Positions 56,731 to 64,000 of a stretch of DNA of 64,000 bases are shown one piece after another (position 1 is the stretch's first letter; every line of letters begins with the position of its first letter). The DNA is from Azospirillum oleiclasticum. Its GTDB lineage: Bacteria > Pseudomonadota > Alphaproteobacteria > Azospirillales > Azospirillaceae. The stretch is from the NCBI RefSeq assembly GCF_013423485.1, contig NZ_JABFFR010000013.1, positions 62,001-126,000 on the forward strand, read 5' to 3'. The translations under genes and the position numbers were made by a program. The notes under the pieces are model-generated. The model had not been told where the DNA came from, searched no databases, and saw only the letters and a program-made list of their open reading frames with translations.

Positions 56731-57960
56731 GTGATCAAAGCGGGCTGGATAAGGGCGAGGCAGGACGTGGCGGGACGAATGGGGGCGACCCTCGGGGCGC
56801 TGGCGGTGACTTTTGTCGCAGCGTTGTGGCCGGCGGGCGCGGCTCTGGCGCAGGGTGCGCCGGGCGGGGCACCGCCGCCGGTGACGGTGGCGCAGCCGCT
56901 GCGGCAGGAGATCGTCGAGTGGGACGAGTTCACCGGCCAGTTCTCGGCGATCGATTTCGTCGAGATCCGGGCACGGGTCAGCGGTTATCTGGAATCCATC
57001 CATTTCACCGACGGGCAGTTGGTGAAGAAGGGCGATCTGCTCTTCGTCATCGACCCGCGGCCGTTCGAGGCGACGTTGGCCTCGGCCCAGGCCGAGCAGG
57101 CGCAGGCGCAGGCCAGACTCGATCTGGCGCAGCGCCAGCTCGCCCGCGCCAGCGAGCTGCGGCGCGGCGACAACATCTCCGCCAGCGTCTTCGACGAGCG
57201 TCAGCAGGAGGTGCGGGTCGCCGCCGCCGGGGTGGAGGTGGCCAAGGCCAGCGTGCGCACCGCGGAACTCAACCTGGGCTACACCCGCATCTCCGCACCG
57301 ATCGCCGGGCGCATCAGCCGCCGCGCGATCAGTGTCGGCAATCTGGTGGCGGCCGGGGAGGGGGCGCAGGCCGCCGCACTCACCACCATCGTCTCGCTCG
57401 ATCCGATCTACTTCGACTTCGATATGAGCGAGCGCGACTTCCTCGCCTATCAGCGGGCGATCAAGGACGGGCGCATCTCCTTCCAGCGCAACAACGGCAA
57501 TGGCAATGCCGACGGCGTGCCTGTGGAGGGCCGCCTGTTCGACGAGCCGTCGAATCGCTGGTCGCTGAAGGGGCAGCTGAATTTCATCGACAACCGGGTC
57601 AATTCCGGCTCCGGCACAATCCGCGTGCGCGCACTCTACCCGAACCCCGACCTGTTCCTGACGCCCGGCCAGTTCGGCCGGTTGCGGCTGCCGGGGTCGG
57701 AGCGCTACACCGCCACCCTCATCCCCGACACCGCCGTGATCAGCGACCAGGCCAGCAAGATCGTCATGACGGTGAAGGAGGACGGCACCGTGGTGCCGAA
57801 ACCGGTTCGCCTCGGCCCCATCGAGAACGGACTGCGCGTGGTCCGCGCCGGGCTTGAGCCGACCGACCGCGTCATCATCACCGGCATCGTCCGCGCCCGA
57901 CCCGGCGCCAAGGTGACGCCACAGCCGGGCAAGATCGAGCCCCCGGCCCAGCCCAACTGA
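56731..57960 (+). CDS. RND efflux periplasmic adaptor (MexE-type)
   Basis: This is a 409-aa membrane-fusion protein that links the RND pump to an outer-membrane channel. After a signal region (about 17-41) come the barrel-sandwich lipoyl halves VEIRARVSGYLESIHFTDGQLVKKGD and GYTRISAPIAGRI, a coiled-coil hairpin (about 105-160, AEQAQAQARLDLAQRQL), and beta-barrel segments. The first start is GTG 56731; ATG 56779 with GGGACGA would trim 16 residues. It forms an operon with the pump 22 nt downstream. Confidence 0.93.
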   Translation: MIKAGWIRARQDVAGRMGATLGALAVTFVAALWPAGAALAQGAPGGAPPPVTVAQPLRQEIVEWDEFTGQFSAIDFVEIRARVSGYLESIHFTDGQLVKKGDLLFVIDPRPFEATLASAQAEQAQAQARLDLAQRQLARASELRRGDNISASVFDERQQEVRVAAAGVEVAKASVRTAELNLGYTRISAPIAGRISRRAISVGNLVAAGEGAQAAALTTIVSLDPIYFDFDMSERDFLAYQRAIKDGRISFQRNNGNGNADGVPVEGRLFDEPSNRWSLKGQLNFIDNRVNSGSGTIRVRALYPNPDLFLTPGQFGRLRLPGSERYTATLIPDTAVISDQASKIVMTVKEDGTVVPKPVRLGPIENGLRVVRAGLEPTDRVIITGIVRARPGAKVTPQPGKIEPPAQPN

Positions 57961-57982
57961 TCCGAACAAAGCGGGGCCGGCC

Positions 57983-60900
57983 ATGCGGTTTTCCCATTTC
58001 TTCATCGACCGCCCGATCTTCGCGGCGGTCGTGTCGATCTTCATCACCCTGATCGGGGCCTTCGCCTACCTGACGCTGCCGGTGGCGCAGTATCCGGAGA
58101 TCGCACCGCCCACCATCGAGGTGCGCGCGACCTATCCCGGCGCTTCGGCCGAGGTGGTGTCGAACACCGTCGCCACGCCGATGGAGCAGGAGATCAACGG
58201 CGTGGAGAACATGCTGTACATGGTCTCCCAGGCCACCGGCGACGGCAACCTGTCGCTGACCATCACCTTCGCGCTGGGCACCAACCTCGACACGGCGCAG
58301 GTGCTGGTGCAGAACCGCGTCGCCATCGCCGAGCCGCGCCTGCCGGAGGATGTGCGGCGCCTCGGCGTGACGGTGCGCAAGAACTCGCCCGACATGCTGA
58401 TGGTGATCCACATCAGCTCGCCGGACGGCACGCGCGACCAGCTCTATCTGTCCAACTACGCCACGCTCCAGGTCCGCGACCGGCTGGCGCGGCTGGACGG
58501 GGTGGGCGACGTGCGGCTGGTCGGCGCCCGCGACTACGCCATGCGCATCTGGCTCGACCCCGGCAAGGTGGCCGCCCGCAACCTGACGGCGGGGGAGGTG
58601 GTGTCCGCGCTGCGGGCGCAGAACGTGCAGGTGGCGTCTGGCGTCATCAACCAGCCGCCGGTCCCGGTGCCGGGCGCCTTCCAGCTCAACGTCGAGACGC
58701 TGGGCCGTCTGACCGACCCGCGGCAGTTCGAGAACATCATCGTGAAGGAGGACGGTTCCGGCGCCGTCACCCGCGTCCGGGACATCGCCCGCGTCGAGCT
58801 CGCCGCCCAGGATTACAACCTGAACGGCTATCTCGACGACCGCCAGGCGGTTCCCATCCTGATCTTCCAGCGACCCGGCTCCAACGCGCTGGAAACCGCC
58901 GAGCGCATCCAGGCCACCATGGCCGAGCTGTCGCAGAGCTTCCCCAGCGGGCTGCGCTACGACATCGTCTACAACCCGACCGAGTTCATCGCGGAGTCGG
59001 TGAAGGAGGTCTACAAGACCATCATCGAGGCGGTGATCCTGGTGGTCATCGTCGTCGTGCTGTTCCTGCAGACCTGGCGCGCCTCCATCGTGCCGATCCT
59101 GGCGATCCCGGTGTCGCTGATCGGCACCTTCACGGTGCTGGCGGCGTTGGGCTATTCGCTGAACAACCTGTCGCTGTTCGGGCTGGTGCTCGCCATCGGC
59201 ATCGTCGTGGACGACGCCATCGTGGTGGTGGAGAACGTCGAGACCAAGCTGCGGGAAGGCTTGATGCCGCGGGAGGCGGCGCACCGCACCATGGACGAGG
59301 TGGGCGGGGCGCTGGTCGCCATCGCGCTCGTGCTGGCGGCGGTGTTCATCCCCGCGGCCTTCGTCAGCGGCATCTCCGGCCAGTTCTTCCGGCAGTTCGC
59401 GGTGACCATCGCCACCGCGACGGTCATCTCCATGATCGTGTCGCTGACGCTGAGCCCGGCGCTCTGCGCCATCCTGTTCAAGCCGCACCACAAGGAGCAC
59501 GAGGAGAAGCATTCCCCCCTGACCTGGCCGATCCGGGCCTTCTTCAACGGCTTCAACCGCGTGTTCGACCGCATGTCCGGCGGCTATGGCGGGATGACGC
59601 GGCGGCTGGTGCGGGTGCCGCTGCTGGTGCTGGCGGTCTATGGCGGGCTGCTGGTCCTGACGGGGTATCAGTTCAACCGGGCGCCCACCGGTTTCATCCC
59701 GAACCAGGACCAGGGCTATCTGATCACGATCGTCCAGCTTCCGCCGGGGTCGTCGCTGTCACGCACGGACGAGGTGGTGCGCCGCGCCACCGGCATCCTG
59801 CTGGAGACGCCCGGCGTCATCCACGCCGTTCCCTTCGCCGGGCTGGACGGCGCCACCTTCACCAACGCGTCGAACGCCGGCGCCATCTTCGCCACGCTCG
59901 CCCCCTATTCGGAGCGTGTGGAGAAGGGGCTGAGCGCCGACACCGTGCTGGTCGATCTGCGCCGCCGCCTCGGGGCCATCCAGGAGGCCTTCATCATGGT
60001 GGTGCCGCCGCCGCCGGTGCGCGGCATCGGCAACGCCGGCGGCTTCAAGATGATGGTGCAGGACCGCCGTGGCCGCGGCCTCCAGGCCCTGGAGCAGGCG
60101 ACCAACGAGATGATGGTCGCCGCCAACCAGGAACCGGGGTTGACCGGCGTGTTCACCCTGTTCAACACCCGCTTTCCCAAGATCTTCGCCGACATCGACC
60201 GCCAGCGCTCGGAGATGCTGGGGGTGCCGGCCAATCTGGTGTTCGAGGCGTTGGAGGTCTATGTCGGCTCCGCCTTCGTCAACGACTTCAACATGCTGGG
60301 CCGCACCTTCCGGGTGACGGCGCAGGCCGACGGCCCGTTCCGCCAGGACCCGCGCGACATCGCCAACCTGAAGACGCGCAACACGCGCGGCGAAATGGTG
60401 CCCATCGGCTCCGTGGCGGAGTTCAGCGACGTCACCGGCCCCTACCGCGTCACCCGCTTCAACCTGTTCCCGGCGACCGAGCTCCAGGGCAACACGCTGC
60501 CCGGCGTATCGACGGGTCAGGCGCTGACCAGCATGGAGCGGCTGGCCGACCGGACGCTGGCCGACGGCTTCGGCTACGAATGGACGGAGCTCGCCTATCA
60601 GGAGAAGGCGGCGGGAAGCACCGGCCTGATGGTCTTCGGTCTGTCGGTGGTGTTCGTCTTCCTGTTGCTGGCCGCGCAGTACGAGAGCTGGGCCTTGCCG
60701 CTGACCGTCATCCTGATCGTGCCCATGTGTCTGCTGGCCGCGGTGTCGGGCCTGTTGGCCCGCGGCATGGCGGTGGATGTGCTGGCGCAGGTCGGATTCG
60801 TGGTGCTGGTCGGACTGGCGGCCAAGAACGCCATCCTGATCGTGGAGTTCGCCAAGCAGGCGGAGGAGGAGGGCAAGGACCGCTTCGAGGCGGCGGTCGC

Positions 60901-61150
60901 GGCGGCACGCGCCCGCCTGCGCCCGATCCTGATGACCTCCTTCGCCTTCATCCTGGGCGTGGTGCCTCTGGTGATCGCGCAGGGTGCCGGTGCGGAGATG
61001 CGGCAGTCGCTGGGCACCGCGGTGTTCTTCGGTATGCTGGGGGTGACGGTGTTCGGCCTGATCTTCACCCCCGTCTTCTACACCGTCGTCCGCGGCCTCT
61101 TCCGCCCGCGGCCGAAGCCGGAGCGGCAGGAGGCGTGGACGGTCGAGTAG
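57983..61150 (+). CDS. RND multidrug efflux permease (MexF/AcrB HAE1 family)
   Basis: This is a 1055-aa inner-membrane proton antiporter that exports amphiphilic compounds. The N-terminus FFIDRPIFAAVVSIFI and the block VATPMEQEINGVENMLYM match MexF-type pumps. TM4 carries the proton-relay Asp pair in IGIVVDDAIVVVEN; the TM10-12 region has GLAAKNAILIVEFAKQA and RPILMTSFAFILGVVPL. Two large periplasmic porter regions flank the halves. No outer-membrane channel gene follows, so a TolC-like partner from elsewhere is needed. No regulator is adjacent. Confidence 0.95.
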   Translation: MRFSHFFIDRPIFAAVVSIFITLIGAFAYLTLPVAQYPEIAPPTIEVRATYPGASAEVVSNTVATPMEQEINGVENMLYMVSQATGDGNLSLTITFALGTNLDTAQVLVQNRVAIAEPRLPEDVRRLGVTVRKNSPDMLMVIHISSPDGTRDQLYLSNYATLQVRDRLARLDGVGDVRLVGARDYAMRIWLDPGKVAARNLTAGEVVSALRAQNVQVASGVINQPPVPVPGAFQLNVETLGRLTDPRQFENIIVKEDGSGAVTRVRDIARVELAAQDYNLNGYLDDRQAVPILIFQRPGSNALETAERIQATMAELSQSFPSGLRYDIVYNPTEFIAESVKEVYKTIIEAVILVVIVVVLFLQTWRASIVPILAIPVSLIGTFTVLAALGYSLNNLSLFGLVLAIGIVVDDAIVVVENVETKLREGLMPREAAHRTMDEVGGALVAIALVLAAVFIPAAFVSGISGQFFRQFAVTIATATVISMIVSLTLSPALCAILFKPHHKEHEEKHSPLTWPIRAFFNGFNRVFDRMSGGYGGMTRRLVRVPLLVLAVYGGLLVLTGYQFNRAPTGFIPNQDQGYLITIVQLPPGSSLSRTDEVVRRATGILLETPGVIHAVPFAGLDGATFTNASNAGAIFATLAPYSERVEKGLSADTVLVDLRRRLGAIQEAFIMVVPPPPVRGIGNAGGFKMMVQDRRGRGLQALEQATNEMMVAANQEPGLTGVFTLFNTRFPKIFADIDRQRSEMLGVPANLVFEALEVYVGSAFVNDFNMLGRTFRVTAQADGPFRQDPRDIANLKTRNTRGEMVPIGSVAEFSDVTGPYRVTRFNLFPATELQGNTLPGVSTGQALTSMERLADRTLADGFGYEWTELAYQEKAAGSTGLMVFGLSVVFVFLLLAAQYESWALPLTVILIVPMCLLAAVSGLLARGMAVDVLAQVGFVVLVGLAAKNAILIVEFAKQAEEEGKDRFEAAVAAARARLRPILMTSFAFILGVVPLVIAQGAGAEMRQSLGTAVFFGMLGVTVFGLIFTPVFYTVVRGLFRPRPKPERQEAWTVE

Positions 61151-61162
61151 CGCGCCAAGCCG

Positions 61163-61200
61163 GCGACCGCCCGGCCAGCGGTCACACGGTCGGCGGTCGC
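61163..61200. terminator. 9-bp hairpin between pump and chemoreceptor
   Basis: GCGACCGCC (61163-61171) pairs perfectly with GGCGGTCGC (61192-61200) over a 20-nt loop. It sits between the convergent stops of the pump and a chemoreceptor. There is no U-tract. Confidence 0.45.
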
Positions 61201-61202
61201 TG

Positions 61203-62888
61203 TCAGGCGGCGCTGGCGGTGCCGGTGTGCACCGCACGCACCAGCGCTTCGCGCAACGCCTCGATGCTGTGGGCCACGTCGTCGCTGCCGGCGTGGACCT
61301 TGCGGGCGCGATCGCCGGTGCGATCGGCCTCGTCGGACACGGCGGCGATGCGCGACGACACCTCGCGCGCGGCGGTCGCCGTTTCGACGACGTTGCGGCT
61401 GATCTCCTGGGTCGCGGCGGCCTGCTCCTCTATGGCCGCGGCGATGCTTCCCGACACGCGGTCGATCTCGCCGATCGACCGGCCGATGGCGTCCACCGAC
61501 GCCACCGCGCTGCCGGTCGCCCCCTGGATGTCGGCGATCTGGCGGGTGATCTCCTCGGTGGAGCGGGCGGTCTGGGTGGCGAGGTTCTTGACCTCCTGAG
61601 CCACCACGGCGAAGCCCTTGCCGGCCTCCCCCGCGCGCGCCGCCTCGATCGTGGCGTTGAGCGCCAGCAGGTTGGTCTGGCTGGCGATCTCGTTGATCAG
61701 CCCGACCACCTCGCCGATCCGCCCGACGGCGTCGGACAGGGAGCGGATGGTCTCGCGCGCCTCGGCCCCCGTTTCCACCGCCTGGCGGGTCACGGTTCCG
61801 GACTGGGCGATCTGGTGCGAGATCTCGCCGATCGACGCGGCCAGTTCCTCCGCGGCGCTGGCGACGGTCTGGGCGTTGGCGAGCGCCTGGGCGGCGGCTC
61901 CGGCCACGCTCTGGGCGTTGACGCTGACGCGGTCGGCGGCTTCCGCCATGCCGTCGGCATCCTTCGCCATGGCGTTGGTGCGGGCGGCAACCTCCTCGAC
62001 CGCCTTGCCGGCCTCGCGCTCCACCGTTTCCGCCATGGTGCGGAGCGCCGCGGCCTTGGCGGCTTCGGATTCCCGGCGCTGGCGTTCCTGCGCATCATGC
62101 AGGCGCTGGTTCTCCAGCGCCTTCTGCCGGAAGACTTCCACGGTCGCGGCCATGGCGCCGATCTCGTCGGTGCGGTCCAGGCCCGGCACGGTGAGCGCGG
62201 TGTCGCCGTCGGCCAGCGCCCGCATGGCGCCGCGGATGCGGTCCAGCGTGCGGAACTGGCGGCGCACCACCAGAAGCATGACCAGGGCGGCGAGCAGGGT
62301 GATGCCGCCGGCCACCGTGATGGTGCTCGACACCACCGCGTCGATGACCTTCAGCGTCTCCTTCTTCGCGATGCCGACGAACAGGATCCCCACCGGGGCC
62401 CCGTTGCGGTCGAACAGCGGGTCGTAGGCGGTGAAGTAGGTGGTGCCGAGGATGTCGGCCTCGCCACGGTAGGGTTTCCGCTGGTCGATCACCGCGGTGC
62501 GCGCCGGCCCGGCGGCCAGCGTGGTGCCGACCGCACGGCTGCCGTCGGGATTCTTGATGTTGGTGGCGATCCTCCGGTCACCGTGGAAGATGGTGGCGAC
62601 GCCGCCGTTCAGGCTGCGCACGGCGTCCACGATCTCGTTGGCACCGTCCAGCCGGGTGGCGCCGACATGCAGCACACCATCCACGACGCGGAACTCGCTT
62701 CCCTTCTGCTCCAGCAGCATGCGGGCGGTGCGGATCGCCTGCTCGCGCCGTTCCAGTGCCTCCGCGCCGACGCGGTCTCCGACGATCACCACGGTGGCCC
62801 AGGTCAGGGCCACCGCCAGCATCACCAGCCCCGCCGTCGCCAGCAGCGTCAGCTTGGCGGCAAGGCTCAGGCTCCGCAGATACGCCAT
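61203..62888 (-). CDS. single-Cache methyl-accepting chemotaxis protein
   Basis: This is a 561-aa chemoreceptor with TM1 about 10-32 and a periplasmic single-Cache sensor about 38-185, TM2 about 190-212, HAMP about 215-268 and a signalling tip [20 protein letters not shown]. The Cache signatures are [44 protein letters not shown] and [15 protein letters not shown], typical of domains that bind organic acids or amino acids. GGAGGG precedes ATG 62888. Its sensor differs from the other four receptors in the window. Confidence 0.94.
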   Translation of the reverse strand: MAYLRSLSLAAKLTLLATAGLVMLAVALTWATVVIVGDRVGAEALERREQAIRTARMLLEQKGSEFRVVDGVLHVGATRLDGANEIVDAVRSLNGGVATIFHGDRRIATNIKNPDGSRAVGTTLAAGPARTAVIDQRKPYRGEADILGTTYFTAYDPLFDRNGAPVGILFVGIAKKETLKVIDAVVSSTITVAGGITLLAALVMLLVVRRQFRTLDRIRGAMRALADGDTALTVPGLDRTDEIGAMAATVEVFRQKALENQRLHDAQERQRRESEAAKAAALRTMAETVEREAGKAVEEVAARTNAMAKDADGMAEAADRVSVNAQSVAGAAAQALANAQTVASAAEELAASIGEISHQIAQSGTVTRQAVETGAEARETIRSLSDAVGRIGEVVGLINEIASQTNLLALNATIEAARAGEAGKGFAVVAQEVKNLATQTARSTEEITRQIADIQGATGSAVASVDAIGRSIGEIDRVSGSIAAAIEEQAAATQEISRNVVETATAAREVSSRIAAVSDEADRTGDRARKVHAGSDDVAHSIEALREALVRAVHTGTASAA

Positions 62889-63016
62889 CGCGACAATCCC
62901 TCCTGGCAGTGGCCGGCGCAACCGGCCTCGATTACCTGGGGGATTATAACGTTCGATCACTAAGAAACTATACGAAAGGCGATGGGTTATTTCCTTGCCG
63001 CTTGCAGGGCGCCGGT

Positions 63017-63478
63017 TCAATCGGCCGGGTATCCAAGCCGCTCGAGCACACGCTTGCGGGCGGCGCCGCGCTCCACGTCCGACACCGCCAGCAGACCGCC
63101 CAGGCGACGCAGCAGGTTGGATTCCAGGTCGTTCAACGCGCCGTCCGCGTAGGCCACCTCCCACAGCATCTCGATCAGCCAGAGCCGCTGGTCCGGCGGG
63201 CAATGGTCGTTGATGATCCGGACATAGTCGTAGAGGTGCGACGGACCGCGCGTCTGGGCGCGCGCCTCCTCGTACAGAGTCGCGGCTTCGGTGTCGGTCA
63301 GGCGGAAATGGCTGCGTACCGCGGCGATGATGTGGGTGCGCTCGGCGTCGGTCACGGTGTCGTCGGTGCGCGCGGCCTCCAGCAGCAGGGCGGCGGCGGC
63401 CAGAGGCAGCTCGTCCTGTGCCGGCGTGGCCTCGTCACCATCGAGCCGGTCGAAGAATTTGGCGATGCGGTCGAGCAT
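63017..63478 (-). CDS. TerB-family protein
   Basis: This is a 153-aa soluble helical protein with the TerB/DUF533-like pattern: [25 protein letters not shown], then [30 protein letters not shown], two EF-hand-like acidic loops (DDTVTDAE and DGALNDLE). TerB proteins bind divalent metal and are linked to tellurite resistance and envelope stress, but many relatives have no tellurite role. It is separated from the chemoreceptor by 128 nt. Confidence 0.88.
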   Translation of the reverse strand: MLDRIAKFFDRLDGDEATPAQDELPLAAAALLLEAARTDDTVTDAERTHIIAAVRSHFRLTDTEAATLYEEARAQTRGPSHLYDYVRIINDHCPPDQRLWLIEMLWEVAYADGALNDLESNLLRRLGGLLAVSDVERGAARKRVLERLGYPAD

Positions 63479-63539
63479 GCGGGTCCGTCCTCGTGATCGT
63501 CACCGGTGGAAACGCCGCGGAGGCCGGTTCGCTCCCGCC

Positions 63540-63574
63540 AAAAAAGAACGCCTCCGTCCCGACGGGCGGAGGCG
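63540..63574 (-). terminator. intrinsic terminator on the minus strand
   Basis: Arms 63549-63556 and 63567-63574 (CGCCTCCG/CGGAGGCG), extended by an inner CCC/GGG, form a hairpin followed on the minus strand by a run of six U residues (63540-63545). It terminates the gene at 63641-63961. Confidence 0.8.
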
Positions 63575-63640
63575 CTTAGGTTCCCACTCTATCCGAGCAA
63601 CCATGCTCATACCGTGATACGCAGGGGAGCGCGGTTCGGA

Positions 63641-63961
63641 TCACTCCGGAATCGACTCCGGCGTCACGTCGAGAATCATCGGGTTGGACGGCACCAGCGC
63701 CAGCCGGATGCGGTAGCGCGCGGTGGGCATCTCCTCCCCCGACAGCTCCACCATCAGCTCGGTGCCCTGGAGCGAACGGTTCGCCAGCCCGTGCAGCGGC
63801 GACCGCACCCGCATCACAAAACAGTCCCGCGTTCCGCGCTTGGCCCGCGCCACGGAGCCGACAGGCTCCGGCGCCTGCCACAGCACCCGCTGCACCACGA
63901 GATGGTCGAGCACCACGATGCCGGTGGGGTCCTGCCAGTTGCTGGCGAAGGTCACGCTCAT
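63641..63961 (-). CDS. hypothetical protein (106 aa)
   Basis: This is an unrecognised 106-residue soluble protein with alternating hydrophobic strands (GIVVLDHLVVQRVLW, ELMVELSGEEM, YRIRLALVP), suggesting a small beta-rich domain. There is no signal peptide or membrane segment. The ATG at 63961 follows AGGATCCCCC. A good intrinsic terminator follows, so it is probably the last gene of a transcript whose upstream part lies beyond the window edge. Confidence 0.7.
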   Translation of the reverse strand: MSVTFASNWQDPTGIVVLDHLVVQRVLWQAPEPVGSVARAKRGTRDCFVMRVRSPLHGLANRSLQGTELMVELSGEEMPTARYRIRLALVPSNPMILDVTPESIPE

Positions 63962-64000
63962 GGGGGATCCTGGTTGGGGGGAGTGTCTGTGGGGGGCTTC

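Overview
The window is a dense, GC-rich (about 70%) bacterial chromosome segment. It looks like a free-living, motile alphaproteobacterium of the Azospirillum/Rhodospirillales type. That is inferred from base composition, five chemoreceptors in 64 kb, two CHASE/PAS-GGDEF-EAL proteins, two hemerythrins, a B12-dependent ribonucleotide reductase, and hypD, hutU and treY. No rRNA, tRNA, CRISPR array, transposase or phage gene was seen. No database search was possible, so product names rest on motifs read in the sequence.

Layout. 0-7.3 kb: a Crp/Fnr regulator, two small unknown genes, an isolated treY, and a tctC (Bug-type binding protein)-chemoreceptor pair. 7.3-12.5 kb: a divergent hutU-cyclodeaminase-like pair behind a HutC-type operator, then an Aas-like acyl-ACP/CoA synthetase whose fused acyltransferase half has lost its catalytic His. 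12.5-19.7 kb: a DUF6065-like protein, an unknown helical protein, CHASE-PAS-GGDEF-EAL, OsmC, a membrane-anchored SDR, a cupin and a hemerythrin. 19.8-29.1 kb: a chemoreceptor, an XRE/MmyB-type regulator, an alpha/beta hydrolase, a UPF0178 protein, an RhlE-type DEAD-box helicase, a cysteine hydrolase with an NCS2-like permease, and an HSDL2-like SDR. 29.1-38.4 kb: a chemoreceptor, polA, a translationally coupled membrane protein and periplasmic metal-sensor-like pair, a protein with four internal repeats, PAS-PAS-GGDEF-EAL, and a CHCC zinc-finger protein. 38.5-47.4 kb: an ABC ATPase overlapping a lipoprotein hydrolase, a 57-aa membrane peptide, a receiver-only response regulator, a NIT-domain chemoreceptor, hypD, a Fic protein, a bacteriohemerythrin and a 58-aa protein. 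47.4-64 kb: nrdJ behind paired NrdR boxes and with a classical terminator, a convergent DCC/HTTM-like pair, two aldo/keto reductases, a YagU-like membrane protein, a MexEF-type RND pump, a chemoreceptor, a TerB-like protein and a small unknown protein.

Most genes are single or in pairs, and convergent pairs are often separated by GC-rich hairpins without U-tracts. The themes are environmental sensing (chemoreceptors, c-di-GMP enzymes, a receiver), small-molecule catabolism or uptake, and redox or oxygen handling. The best candidates for new biology are the tctC-chemoreceptor operon, the hutU/cyclodeaminase unit, the acyltransferase-dead Aas fusion, the convergent DCC/HTTM pair, the four-repeat protein, the overlapping dyads after polA, and small membrane proteins with good ribosome-binding sites.
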